A stretch of DNA of 64,000 nt from Hydractinia symbiolongicarpus (GCF_029227915.1 NC_079884.1:18540001-18604000), one strand, 5' to 3'; shown: positions 50,471-63,900, counted from the stretch's first letter. Program-made: numbers and translations. Notes: generated by a model not told the origin, from the sequence alone.

Positions 50471-51420
50471 ACCCTAATATATGACCTTTTGCCGCCTAAT
50501 TATGACCTTAAACTTAAATCACGTGGTTCCGCGTGTCTCCACTGGTTACAATTGGTTTATTCCCTTGACACTCAATGTACTACAACGTCCCAATTCGTCT
50601 TACATTGCGCAATGGCCTTATAAGACCGTCAACTACGTGTACTGGCCTCTAAAGGTTTTTATATGGCCTTTTGCCTCGTAATAACGTCCTTGCACGTAAA
50701 TCACGTCGTTCCACATGTCTGGGCAATGCACTACGACGTCCCAAGTTGTTTTCCATTGCGTCATGACGTTATAACAACGTCAAGTACTTCTACAGGCCTC
50801 TAAATCCTGTTGTATGCCATTTTGCTGCCTAATAATGGCTTTACACGCAAATCACGTGGTTCCGCGTGCCTGTGCAGGTTGCCATTTCTCTAGTCCTTTC
50901 ACTATCAATGGACTACGACTTCCCAAGTTGTTTTCCATTGTGCCATGACATTATAACACCGCCAACTACGTGTACAGGTCTCTAAAGCCTAATATATGAC
51001 CTTTTGCCGCCTAATTATGACCTTACACGTAAATCACGTGGTTCCACATGTCTGGGCAAGTTGCCATTGGTCTAGTCCTTCCACTGGTAATGTACTACGA
51101 CGTCCCAAATCGTTTCACATTGCGCAAAAGCCTTATAACACCGTCAATTGCATGAACAGGCCTCTAAAGTCTGTTATATCACCTTTTGCCGCCTAATAAT
51201 GACTTTACACTTAAATCACGTGGTTCCGCGTGTCTCCACTGGTTACCATTGGTTTATTCCCTTGACACTCAATGTACTACAACGTCCCAAATCGTCTTAC
51301 ATTGCGCAATGGCCTTATAACACCGTCAACTTCATGATCAGGCCTCCAAAGGCTGTTATATGGCCTTTTGCCTCGTAATAACGTCCTTGCACGTAAATCA
51401 CGTCGTTCCACGTGTCTGTG
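50471..51420 (+). repeat. 697-bp duplication with a 31-bp deletion inside
   Basis: AAATCACG at 50516 and 51213 starts matching type C-like monomers (50516-50695 and 51213-51410). The 697-bp offset is four monomers minus 31. The missing 31 bp are at 50726, where GGGCAATGCACTACG skips from GGGCAA to TGCACTACG; a CAA at both ends of the lost piece suggests microhomology. Confidence 0.8.
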
Positions 51421-51811
51421 CAGGTTGAGATTGGTCTAGTCCTTCCACTATCAATGGACTACGACTTCCTAAGTCGTTTTCGATTGCGTCATGACGTTAT
51501 AACACCGTCAACTACGTGTACAGTCCTCTAAAATCTGTTATATGACCTTTTGCTGCCTATTAATGGCCTTACACATAAATCACGTCGTCCCACATGTCTG
51601 TGCAAGTTGCCATTGGTCCCGTCCTTTCACTATCAATGCACTACGACCTCGTAAGTCCTTTTCCACTGCGCAATAGCCTTATAACACCGTCAACTACGTG
51701 AACAGGCCTCTAAAGGCTGTTATATGACCTTTTGCCGCCTAATAATGGCCTTACACATCAATCACGTCGTTCCACATGTCTGGGCAAGTTGCCACTGGTT
51801 TAGTCCTTTCA
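51421..51811 (+). repeat. Two monomers before the 851-bp HOR
   Basis: Similar to 56390-56600 (GGTTGAGATTGG, GACTTCCTAAG, GGTCCCGTCC). CTACGACCTCGTAAGTCC near 51645 is private. Confidence 0.7.
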
Positions 51812-53575
51812 CTATGAATACACTACGACGTCCCAAGTTCTTTTCCATTGCGCAATAGCCTTATAACACCGTCAACTACGCGTACAGTGCTCTAAAGTCT
51901 GTTATATCACCTTTTGGCGCCTAATAATGACGTTACACATAAATCACGTGGTTCCGCGTGTCTACACTGGTTACCATTGGTTTATTCCCTCGACACTCAA
52001 TGGACTACAACGTCCTAAGTCTATTTACATTGCTGCATGACGTTATAACACCGTTAACTACATGTCCATGCCTCTAAGGGCTGTTATATGACCATTTTGC
52101 TGCCTAAAAACGGCCTTACACGTAAATCACGTAGTTCCACGTGTCTGTTCAGGTTGCCATTGGTCTAGTCCTACCACTATGAATGTAGTACGACGTCCCA
52201 AATCGTTTTACATTGCGGAATAGCCTTATAACACCGTCAACTACGTGATCAGGCCTCTAAAGGGGTTTATATGGCCTTTTGCCGCCTAATAATGGCCTTA
52301 CACATAAGTCATGTCGCTCCACATGTCTTGGCAAGTTGAGATTGGTCTAGTCCTTCCACTATCAATGCACAACGACTTCCTAAGGGGTTTATATTGCCTT
52401 TTGCCGCCTAATAATGGCCTTACACATAAGTCACGTCGCTCCACATGTCTTGGCAAGTTGCCATTGGTCTAGTCCTTTCACTATCAATGCACTACGACGT
52501 CCCAAGTTGTTTTCCATGGTGCCATGACATTATAACACCGTCAACTACGTGTACAGGCCTCTAAAGGCTGTTATATTACTTTTTACCGCCTATTAATGGC
52601 CTTATCCATAAATCACGTCGTTTGACACGTCTGGGCAAGTTGCCATTGGTCTACTCCTTTCACTATGAATACACTACGACGTCCCAAGTTCTTTTCCATT
52701 GCGCAATAGCCTTATAACACCGTCAACTACGCGTACAGTGCTCTAAAGTCTGTTATATCACCTTTTGGCGCCTAATAATGACGTTACACATAAATCACGT
52801 GGTTCCGCGTGTCTACACTGGTTACCATTGGTTTATTCCCTCGACACTCAATGGACTACAACGTCCTAAGTCTATTTACATTGCTGCATGACGTTATAAC
52901 ACCGTTAACTACATGTGCATGCCTCTAAGGGCTGTTATATGACCATTTTGCTGCCTAAAAACGGCCTTACACGTAAATCACGTAGTTCCACGTGTCTGTT
53001 CAGGTTGCCATTGGTCTAGTCCTACCACTATGAATGTAGTACGACGTCCCAAATCGTTTTACATTGCGGAATAGCCTTATAACACCGTCAACTACGTGAT
53101 CAGGCCTCTAAAGGGGTTTATATGGCCTTTTGCCGCCTAATAATGGCCTTACACATAAGTCATGTCGCTCCACATGTCTTGGCAAGTTGAGATTGGTCTA
53201 GTCCTTCCACTATCAATGGACAACGACTTCCTAAGGGGTTTATATTGCCTTTTGCCGCCTAATAATGGCCTTACACATAAGTCACGTCGCTCCACATATC
53301 TTGGCAAGTTGCCATTGGTCTAGTCCTTTCACTATCAATGCACTACGACGTCCCAAGTTGTTTTCCATGGTGCCATGACATTATAACACCGTCAACTACG
53401 TGTACAGGCCTCTAAAGGCTGTTATATTACCTTTTACCGCCTATTAATGGCCTTATCCATAAATCACGTCGTTTGACACGTCTGGGCAAGTTGCCATTGG
53501 TCTACTCCTTTCACTATGAATACACTACGACGTCCCAAGTTCTTTTCCATTGCGCAATAGCCTTATAACACCGTC
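51812..53575 (+). repeat. 851-bp HOR, two copies
   Basis: 51812-52662 is repeated at 52663-53513, with the match running on to about 53575. Few differences were seen (ATGTCC/ATGTGC near 52063, AATGCACAAC/AATGGACAAC, ACATGTCTTGG/ACATATCTTGG, TATTACTTTT/TATTACCTTT). Each copy includes one 60-bp-deleted monomer, so the unit is five monomers minus 60 bp. Confidence 0.88.
52371..52400 (+). repeat. Monomer junction with 60-bp deletion
   Basis: ACGACTTCCTAAGGGGTTTAT fuses CTTCCTAAG (normally followed by TCGTTTTCGATTGCG) to the CTCTAAAGGGGTTTAT block, removing the TTATAAC landmark. The flanking landmarks at 52226 and 52530 are 304 bp apart in place of 364. The short TAAG/AAAG similarity suggests microhomology. 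The duplicate is at 53222-53251. Confidence 0.88.
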
Positions 53576-54099
53576 AACTACATGAACAGGCCCCCAAAGG
53601 CTGTTATATGACCTTTTGCCGCCTAATAATGACCTTACACAAAAATCACGCCGCTCCACATGTCTGTGCAGGTTGCCATTGGTCTAGTCCTTCCACTGTT
53701 AATGTACTACGACGTCCCAAATCGTTTAACATTGCGGAATAGCCTGATAACACCGTCAACTACGCGTACAGTCCTCTAAAGTCTATTATATCACCATTTG
53801 GCGCCTAATAATGACGTTACACTTAAATCACGTGGTTCCGCGTGTCTTCACTGGTTACCATTGGTTTATTTCCTCGACACTCAATGGACTACAACGTCCC
53901 AAGTCTATTTCCATCGCTGCATGACGTTATAACACCGTCAACTACATGTACATGCCTGTTATATGACCTTTTGCCGCCTAATAACCGCCTTACACGTAAA
54001 TCACGTGGTTCCACGTGTCTGTTCAGGTTGCCATTGGTCTAGTCGTACCACTACGAATGTACTACGACGTCCCAAATCGTTTTACATTGCGCAATAGCC
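53576..54099 (+). repeat. Three D-like monomers
   Basis: Similar to D-type monomers near 44340-44530. The monomer at 53940-53970 has lost about 9 bp (CATGCCTGTTATATG for CATGCCTCTAAAGG plus CTGTTATATG). Confidence 0.7.
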
Positions 54100-56380
54100 T
54101 TATAACACCGTCAACTACGTGTACAGTCCTCTAAAATCTGTTATATGACCTTTTGCTGCCTATTAATAGCCTTACACATAAATCACGTCGTCCCACATGT
54201 CTGTGCAAGTTGCCATTGGTCCCGTCCTTTCACTATCAATGCACTACGACCTCCCAAGTTGTTTTCCATTGTGACATGGCCGTATAACACCGTCAACTAC
54301 GCGTACAGTCCTTTAAAGTCTGTTATATCACCTTTTGGCGCCTAATAATGACCTTACACTTAAATCACGTGGTTCTGCGTGTCTCCACTGGTTACCATTG
54401 GTTTATTCCCTGGACACTCAATGTACTACAACGTCCCAAATCGTCTTACATTGCGCAATGGCCTTATAACACCGTCAACTACGTGTACTGACCTCTAAAG
54501 GTTTTTATATGGCCTTTTGCCTGGTAATAACGTCCTTGCACGTAAATCACGTCGTTCCACGTGTCTATGCAGGTTGGCATTGGTCTAGTCCTTCCACGCT
54601 CAATGGACTACTACGTCCCAAGTCGTTTTCCATTACGCCATGGCCTTATAACACAGTGAACTACGTGCACAGGCCTGTAAAGGTTGTTATATAAGCTTTT
54701 GCTGCCTAAAACGGCCTTACACGTAATTCACGTGGTTCCACGTGTCTGGTCAGGTTGCCAATGCTCTAGTCCTACCACTACGAATGTACTACGACGTCCC
54801 AAATCGTTTTACTTTGCGGAATAGCCTTATAACACCGTCAACTACGTGAGCAGGCCTCTAAAGGTTTTTATATGGCCTTTTGCCGCCTAATAATGGCCTT
54901 ACACACAAATCACGTCGTTCCACATGTCTGTGCAGGTTGCCATTGGTCTAGTCCTTTCACTATCAATGGACTACAACTTCCTAAGTCGTTTTCGATTGCG
55001 TCATGACGTTATAACACCGTCAACTACGTGTACAGTCCTCTAAAATTTGTTATATGACCTTTTGCTGCCTATTAATGGCCTTACACATAAATCACGTCGT
55101 CCCACATGTCTGTGCAAGTTGCCATTGGTCCCGTCCTTTCACTATCAAGGCACTACGACCTCCCAAGTTGTTTTCCATTGTGACATGGCCGTATAACACC
55201 GTCAACTACGCGTACAGTCCTTTAAAGTCTGTTATATCACCTTTTCGTGCCTAATAATGACCTTACACTTAAATCACGTGGTTCCGCGTGTCTCCACTGG
55301 TTACCATTGGTTTATTCCCTGGACACTCAATGTACTACAACGTCCCAAATCGTCTTACATTGCGCAATGGCCTTATAACACCGTCAACTACGTGTACTGA
55401 CCTCTAAAGGTTTTTATATGGCCTTTTGCCTCGTAATAACGTCCTTGCACGTAAATCACGTCGTTCCACGTGTCTATGCAGGTTAGCATTGGTCTAGTCC
55501 TTCCACGCTCAATGGACTACTACTTCCCAAGTCGTTTTCCATTACGCCATGGCCTTATAACACCGTCAACTACGTGCACAGGCCTGTAAAGGTTGTTATA
55601 TAAGCTTTTGCCGCCTAAAACGGCCTTACACGTAATTCACGTGGTTCCACGTGTCTGGTCAGGTTGCCATTGCTCTAGTCCTACCACTACGAATGTACTA
55701 CGACGTCCCAAATCGTTTTACTTTGCGGAATAGCCTTATAACACCGTCAACTACGTGAGCAGGCCTCTAAAGGTTTTTATATGGCCTTTTGCCGCCTAAT
55801 AATGGCCTTACACACAAATCACGTCGTTCCACATGTCTGTGCAGGTTGCCATTGGTCTAGTCCTTTCACTATCAATGGACTACAACTTCCTAAGTCGTTT
55901 TCGATTGCGTCATGACGTTATAACACCGTCAACTACATGTACAGTCCTCTAAAATCTGTTATATGACCTTTTGCTGCCTATTAATGGCCTTACACATAAA
56001 TCACGTCGTCCCACATGTCTGTGCAAGTTGCCATTGGTCCCGTCCTTTCACTATCAATGCACTACGACCTCCCAAGTTGTTTTCCATTGTGACATGGCCG
56101 TATAACACCGTCAACTACGCGTACAGTCCTTTAAAGTCTGTTATATCACCTTTTTTCCGCCTAATAACGACCTTACACTTAAATCACGTGGTTCCGCGTG
56201 TCTCCACTGGTTACCATTGGTTTATTCCCTGGACACTCAATGTACTACAACGTCCCAAATCGTCTTACATTGCGCAATGGCCTTATAACACCGTCAACTA
56301 CGTGTACTGACCTCTAAAGGTTTTTATATGGCCTTTTGCCTCGTAATAACGTCCTTGCACGTAAATCACGTCGTTCCACG
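54100..56380 (+). repeat. 909-bp (5-monomer) HOR, two and a half copies
   Basis: Units start at 54100, 55009 and 55918. The third stops matching at about 56380, where GTGCAGGTTGAGATTGG replaces ATGCAGGTTAGCATTGG. Differences between units are few (AATCTG/AATTTG, AATGCAC/AAGGCAC, GGCGCC/CGTGCC, TTTTTTCCGCC in the third). Confidence 0.88.
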
Positions 56381-57170
56381 TGTCTGTGCAGGTTGAGATT
56401 GGTCTAGTCCTTCCACTATCAATGGACTACGACTTCCTAAGTCGTTTTCGATTGCGTCATGACGTTATAACACCGTCAACTACGTGTACAGTCCTCTAAA
56501 ATCTGTTATATGACCTTTTGCTGCCTATTAATGGCCTTACACATAAATCACGTCGTCCCACATGTCTGTGCAAGTTGCCATTGGTCCCGTCCTTTCACTA
56601 TCAATGCACTACGACCTCCCAAGTTGTTTTCCATTGCGACATGGCCGTATAACACCGTCAACTACGCGTACAGTCCTTTAAAGTCTGTTATATCACCTTT
56701 TGGCGCCTAATATTGACCTTACACTTAAATCACGTGGTTCCGCGTGTCTCCACTGGTTACCATTGGTTTATTCCCTGGACACTCAATGTACTACAACGTC
56801 CCAAATCGTCTTGCATTGCGCAATGGCCTTATAACACCGTCAACTACGTGTACTGACCTCTAAAGGTTTTTATATGGCCTTTTGCCTCGTAATAACGTCC
56901 TTGCACGTAAATCACGTCGTTCCACGTGTCTGTGCAGGTTGAGATTGGTCTAGTCCTTCCACTATCAATGGACTACGACTTCCTAAGTCGTTTTCGATTG
57001 CGTCATGACGTTATAACACCGTCAACTACGTGTACAGTCCTCTAAAATCTGTTATATGACCTTTTGCTGCCTATTAATGGTCTTACACATAAATCACGTC
57101 GTCCCACATGTCTGTGCAAGTTGCCATTGGTCCCGTCCTTTCACTATCAATGCACTACGACCTCCCAAGT
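55918..57170 (+). repeat. 547-bp (3-monomer) HOR, over two copies
   Basis: Units start at 55918, 56465 and about 57011 (546-547 bp); the third diverges near 57170. The 547-bp unit is the first three monomers of the 909-bp unit with the last two dropped, so the array changed period from 5 to 3 in place. Confidence 0.85.
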
Positions 57171-57370
57171 TCTTTTCCACTGCGCAATAGCCTTTATAAC
57201 ACCGTCAACTACGTGTACAGTCCTCTAAAATCTGTTATATGACCTTTTGCCGCCTATTAATGGCCTTACACATAAATCACGTCGTCCCACATGTCTGTGC
57301 AAGTTGCCATTGGTCCCGTCCTTTCACTATCAATGCACTACGACCTCCCAAGTTCTTTTCCACTGCGCAA
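57005..57370 (+). repeat. Single-monomer tandem duplication (183 bp)
   Basis: Two neighbouring monomers are nearly identical (GGTCCCGTCC, CGACCTCCCAAGTTC, TTCCACTGCGC in both), offset 183 bp because of an extra T in CCTTTATAAC at 57192. Neighbours elsewhere are normally of different types. Confidence 0.8.
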
Positions 57371-57960
57371 TAGCCTTAAAACACCGTCAACTACGCGTAC
57401 AGTGTTCTAAAGTCTGTTATATCACCTTTTGGCGCATAATAATGACGTTACACATAAATCACGTGGTTCCGCGTGTCTACACTGGTTACCATTGGTTTAT
57501 TCCCTCGACACTCAATGGACTACAACGTCCTAAGTCTATTTACATTACTGCATGACTTTATAACACCGTTAACTACATGTGCATGCCTCTAAGGTTTGTT
57601 ATATGACCTTTTGCCGCCTAATAATGACCTTACACATCAATCACGTCGTTCCACATGTCTGGGAAAGTTGCCATTGGTCTGGTCCTTTCACTCTCAATGC
57701 ACTACGACGTCCCAAGTTCTTTTCCATTGCGCAATAGCGTTATAACACCGTCAACTACGTGAACATGCCTCTTAAGGCTGTTATATGACCTTTTGCCGCC
57801 TAATAATGGCCTTACACATCAATCACGTCGTTCCACATGCCTGGGCAAGTTGCCATTGGTTTATTTCTTTCACTATTGTTACACTACGACGTCCCAAGTT
57901 CTTTTCCATTGCGCAATAGCCTTATAACACCGTCAATTACATGAACAGGCCTCCAAAGGC
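57190..57960 (+). repeat. Segment repeated at 61.55-62.33 kb (offset 4,365 bp)
   Basis: Shares the rare CATGACTTTATAACACC (57551 and 61916), GGGAAAGTTGCC and CATGCCTCTTAAGG. The block at 57860 (TTTATTTCTTTCACTATTG) is private. The offset is 24 monomers. Confidence 0.82.
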
Positions 57961-58449
57961 TGTTATATGACCTTTTGCCTCGTAATAACGTCCTTGCACG
58001 TAAATCAAGTCGTTCCACGTGTCTGTGCAGGTTGGGATTGGTCTAGTCCTTCCACTCTCAATGGACTACGACGTCCCAAGTCGTTTTCCATAACGCCATG
58101 GCCTTATAACTCCGTAAACTACGTGAACAGGCCTCTAAAGGTTGTCATATTACCTTTTGCCGCCTAAAACGGCCTTACACGTAAATCACGTGGTTCCACG
58201 TGTCTGTTCAGGTTGCCATTGCTCTAGTCCTACCACTACAAATGTACTACGACGTCCCAAATCGTTTTACATTGCGGAATAGCCTTATAACACCGTCAAC
58301 TACGTGAGCAGGCCTCTAAAGGTTTTTATATGGCCTTTTGCCGCCTAATAATGGCCTTACACACAAATCACGTCGTTCCACATGTCTGTGCAGGTTGCCA
58401 TTGGTCTAGTCCTTTCACTATCAATGGACTACGGCTTTCTAAGTCGTTT
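57961..58449 (+). repeat. X-like monomers
   Basis: Two to three monomers like X near 2000-2350, with CAAGTCGTTCC (58007), GTCATATTACC (58144) and ACGGCTTTCTAAG (58432) as private changes. Confidence 0.7.
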
Positions 58450-60096
58450 TCGATTGCGTCATGACGTTGTAACACCGTCAACTACGTGTACAGTCCTCTA
58501 AAATCTGTTATATGACCTTTTGCTGCCTATTAATGGCCTTACACATAAATCACGTCGTCCCACATGTCTGTGCAAGTTGCCATTGGTCCCGTCCTTTCAC
58601 TATCAATGCACTACGACCTCCCAAGTTCATTTCCACTGCGCAATAGCCTTATAACACCGTCAACTACGCGTACAGTGCTCTAAAGTCTGTTATATCACCT
58701 TTTGGCGCCTAATAATGACGTTACACATAAATCACGTGGTTCCGCGTGTCTACACTGGCTACCATTGGTTTATTCCCTCGACACTCAATGGACTACAACG
58801 TCCTAAGTCTATTTACATTGCTGCATGACGTTATAACACCGTTAACTACATGTGCATGCCTCTAAGGACTGTTATATGACCTTTTGCCACCTAATAACGG
58901 CCTTACACGTAAATCGCGTCGCTCCACATGTCTGGGCAAGTTGCCATTGGTCTGGTCCTTTCACTCTCAATGCACTACGACGTCCCAAGTTCTTTTCCAT
59001 TGCGCAATAGCGTTATAACTCCGTCAACTACGTGAACAGGCCTCTAAAGGCTGTTATATGACCTTTTGCCGCCTAATAATGGCCTTACACATCAATCACG
59101 TCGTTCCACATGTCTGGGCAAGTTGCCATTGGTTTAGTCCTTTCACTATGAATACACTACGACGTCCCAAGTTCTTTTCCATTGCGCAATAGCCTTATAA
59201 CACCGTCAACTACATGAACAGGCCTCCAAAGGCTGTTATATGGCATTTTGCCTCGTAATAACGTCCTTGCACGTAAATCACGTCGTTCCACGTGTCTGTG
59301 CAGGTTGGGATTGGTCTAGTCCTTCCACTTTCAGTGGACTACGACGTACCAAGTCGTTTTCCATAACGCCATGGCCTTATAACACCGTCTACTACGTGAA
59401 CAGGCCTCTAAAGGTTGTTATATAACCTTTTGCCGCCTAAAACGGCCTTACACGTAAATCACGTGGTTCCCCGTGTCTGTTCAGGTTGCCATTGCTCTAG
59501 TCCTACCACTACAAATGTACTACGACGTCCCAAATCGTTTTTGATTGCGTCATGACGTTATAACACCGTCAACTACGTGTACAGTCCTCTAAAATCTGTT
59601 ATATGACCTTTTGCTGCCTATTAATGGCCTTACACATAAATCACGTCGTCCCACATGTTTGTGCAAGTTGCCATTGGCCCCGTCCTTTCACTATCAATGC
59701 ACTACGACCTCCCAAGTTCATTTCCACTGCGCAATAGCCTTATAACACCGTCAACTACGCGTACAGTGCTCTAAAGTCTGTTATATCACCTTTTGGCGCC
59801 TAATAATGACGTTACACATAAATCACGTGGTTCCGCGTGTCTACACTGGTTACCATTGGTTTATTCCCTCGACACTCAATGGACTACAACGTCCTAAGTC
59901 TATTTACATTGCTGCATGACGTTATAACACCGTTAACTACATGTGCATGCCTCTAAGGACTGTTATATGACCTTTTGCCGCCTAATAACGGCCTTACACG
60001 TAAATCGCGTCGCTCCACATGTCTGGGCAAGTTGCCATTGGTCTGGTCCTTTCACTCTCAATGCACTACGACGTCCCAAGTTCTGTTCCATTGCGC
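58450..60096 (+). repeat. 1,091-bp (6-monomer) tandem duplication
   Basis: 58450-59005 recurs at 59541-60096, with markers CCAAGTTCATTTCCAC, CTAAGGACTGTT and AAATCGCGTCG. The middle (59005-59540) is like 27960-28235 and, at 59065-59659, like 62521-63115 (offset 3,456). Confidence 0.82.
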
Positions 60097-60930
60097 AATA
60101 GCCTTATAACACCGTCAACTACATGAACAGGCCTCCAAAGGCTGTTATATGGCATTTTGCCTCGTAATAACGTCCTTGAACGTAAATCACGTCGTTCCAC
60201 GTGTCTGTGCAGGTTGGGATTGGTCTAGTCCTTCCACTTTCAGTGGACTACGACGTACCAAGTCGTTTTACTTTGCGGAATAGCCTTATAACACCGTCAA
60301 CTACATGAGCAGGCCTCTAAAGGTTTTTATATGGCCTTTTGCCGCCTAATAATGACCTTACACACAAATCACGTCGTTCCACATGTCTGTGCAGGTTGCC
60401 ATTGCTCTAGTCCTACCACTACGAATGTACTACGACGTCCCAAATCATTTTACATTGCGCAATAACCTTATAACACCGTCAACTACGTGTACAGGCCTCT
60501 AAAGGCTGTTATATGACCTTTTACCGCCTAATTATGTCCTTACACATTAATCACGTCGTTCCACGTGTCTGTGCAGGTTGAGATTGGTCTAGTCCTTCCA
60601 CTCTCAATGGACTACGACGTCCCAAGTCGTTTTCCATTACGACATGGCCTTATAACACCGTCAACTACGTGCACAGGCCTGTAAAGGTTGTTATATGATC
60701 TTTTGCCTCCTCATAACATCCTTGCACGTAAATCACGTGGTTCCACGTGTCTATGCAGGTTGGCATTGGTCTAGTCCTTCCACGCTCAATGGACTACTAC
60801 GTCCCAAGTCGTTTTCCATTACGCCATGGCCTTATAACACCGTCAACTACGTGCACAGGCCTGTAAAGGTTGTTATATAAGCTTTTGCCGCCTAAAACGG
60901 CCTTACACGTAATTCACGTGGTTCCACGTG
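60097..60930 (+). repeat. Mosaic of X-like and 909-HOR monomers
   Basis: 60100-60265 is like 59180-59360. A join near 60266 links CAAGTCGTTTT to ACTTTGCGGAATAGCC. About 60690-60930 is like 54500-54740 (ATGCAGGTTGGCATTGG, CACGCTCAATGG, CACAGGCCTG). Confidence 0.7.
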
Positions 60931-63900
60931 TCTGTTCAGGTTGCCATTGCTCTAGTCCTACCACTACGAATGTACTACGACGTCCCAAATCGTTTTACTT
61001 TGCGGAATAGCCTTATAACACCGTCAACTACGTGAGCAGGCCTCTAAAGGTTTTTATATGGCCTTTTGCCGCCTAGTATTGGCCTTACACACAAATCACG
61101 TCGTTCCACATGTCTGTGCAGGTTGCCATTGGTCTAGTCCTTTCACTATCAATGGACTACAACTTCCTAAGTCGTTTTCGATTGCGTCATGACGTTATAC
61201 CACCGTCAACTACGCGTACAGTCCTTTAAAGTCTGTTATATCACCTTTTGGCGCCTAATAATGACCTTACACTTAAATCACGTGGTTCCGCGTGTCTCCA
61301 CTGGTTACCATTGGTTTATTCCCTGGACACTCAATGTACTACAACGTCCCAAATCGTCTTACATTGCGCAATGGCCTTATAACACCGTCAACTACGTGTA
61401 CTGACCTCTAAAGGTTTTTATATGGCCTTTTGCCTCGTAATAACGTCCTTGCACGTAAATCACGTCGTTCCACGTGTCTGTGCAGGTTGAGATTGGTCTA
61501 GTTCTTCCACTATCAATGGACTACGACTTCCTAAGTCGTTTTCGATTGCGTCATGACGTTATAACACCGTCAACTACGTGTACAGTCCTCTAAAATCTGT
61601 TATATGACCTTTTGCTGCCTATTAATGACCTTACACATAAATCACGTCGTCCCACATGTCTGTGCAAGTTGCCATTGGTCCCGTTCTTTCACTATCAATG
61701 CACTACGACCTCCCAAGTTCATTTCCACTGCGCAATAGCCTTATAACACCGTCAACTACGCGTACAGTGCTCTAAAGTCTGTTATATCACCTTTTGGCGC
61801 CTAATAATGACGTTACACATAAATCACGTGGTTCCGCGTGTCTACACTGGTTACCATTGGTTTATTCCCTCGACACTCAATGGACTACAACGTCCTAAGT
61901 CTATTTACATTGCTGCATGACTTTATAACACCGTTAACTACATGTGCATGCCTCTAAGGTTTGTTATATGACCTTTTGCCGCCTAATAATGACCTTACAC
62001 ATCAATCACGTCGTTCCACATGTCTGGGAAAGTTGCCATTGGTCTGGTCCTTTCACTCTCAATGCACTACGACGTCCCAAGTTCTTTTCCATTGCGCAAT
62101 AGCGTTATAACACCGTCAACTACGTGAACATGCCTCTTAAGGCTGTTATATGACCTTTTGCCGCCTAATAATGGCCTTACACATCAATCACGTCGTTCCA
62201 CATGCCTGGGCAAGTTGCCATTGGTTTGTTCCTTTCACTATGAATACACTACGACGTCCCAAGTTCTTTTCCATTGCGCAATAGCCTTATAACACCGTCA
62301 ACTACATGAACAGGCCTCCAAAGGTTGTTATATGGCATTTTGCCGCCTAATAATGACCTTACACATCAATCACGTCGTTCCACATGTCTGGGAAAGTTGC
62401 CATTGGTCTGGTCCTTTCACTCTCAATGCACTACGACGTCCCAAGTTCTTTTCCATTGCGCAATAGCGTTATAACACCGTCAACTACGTGAACATGCCTC
62501 TTAAGGCTGTTATATGACCTTTTGCCGCCTAATAATGGCCTTACACATCAATCACGTCGTTCCACATGCCTGGGCAAGTTGCCATTGGTTTGTTCCTTTC
62601 ACTATGAATACACTACGACGTCCCAAGTTCTTTTCCATTGCGCAATAGCCTTATAACACCGTCAACTACATGAACAGGCCTCCAAAGGTTGTTATATGGC
62701 ATTTTGCCTCGTAATAACGTCCTTGCACGTAAATCACGTCGTTCCACGTGTCTGTGCAGGTTGGGATTGGTCTAGTCCTTCCAATTTCAGTGGACTACGA
62801 CGTACCAAGTCGTTTTCCATAACGCCATGGCCTTATAACACCGTCTACTACGTGAACAGGCCTCTAAAGGTTGTTATATAACCCTTTGCCGCCTAAAACG
62901 GCCTTACACGTAAATCACGTGGTTCCCCGTGTCTGTTCCGGTTGCCATTGCTCTAGTCCTACCACTACAAATGTACTACGACGTCCCAAATCGTTTTTGA
63001 TTGCGTCATGACGTTATAACACCGTCAACTACGTGTACAGTCCTCTAAAATCTGTTATATGACCTTTTGCTGTCTATTAATGGCCTTACACATAAATCAC
63101 GTCGTCCCACATGTCTGTTCAGGTTGCCATTGCTCTAGTCCTACCACTACAAATGTACTACGACGTCCCAAATCGTTTTACATTGCGGAATAGCCTTATA
63201 ACACCGTCAACTACGTGAGCAGGCCTCTAAAGGTTTTTATATGGCCTTTTGCCGCCTAATAATGGCCTTACACACAAATCACGTCGTTCCACATGTCTGT
63301 GCAGGTTGCCATTGGTCTAGTCCTTTCACTATCAATGGACTACAACTTCCTAAGTTGTTTTCGATTGCGTCATGACGTTATAATACCGTCAACTACGCGT
63401 ACAGTCCTTTAAAGTCTGTTATATCACCTTTTGGCGCCTAATAATGACCTTACACTTAAATCACGTGGTTCCGCGTGTCTCCACTGGTTACCATTGGTTT
63501 ATTCCCTGGACACTCAATGTACTACAACGTCCCAAATCGTCTTACATTGCGCAATGGCCTTATAACACCGTCAACTACGTGTACTGACCTCTAAAGGTTT
63601 TTATATGGCCTTTTGCCTCGTAATAACGTCCTTGCACGTAAATCACGTCGTTCCACGTGTCTGTGCAGGTTGAGATTGGTCTAGTCCTTCCACTATCAAT
63701 GGTCTACGACTTCCTAAGTCATTTTCGATTGCGTCATGACGTTATAGACCGTCAACTACGTGTACAGTCCTCTAAAATCTGTTATATGACCTTTTGCTGC
63801 CTATTAATGACCTTACACATAAATCACGTCGTCCCACATGTCTGTGCAAGTTGCCATTGGTCCCGTTCTTTCACTATCAATGCACTACGACCTCCCAAGT

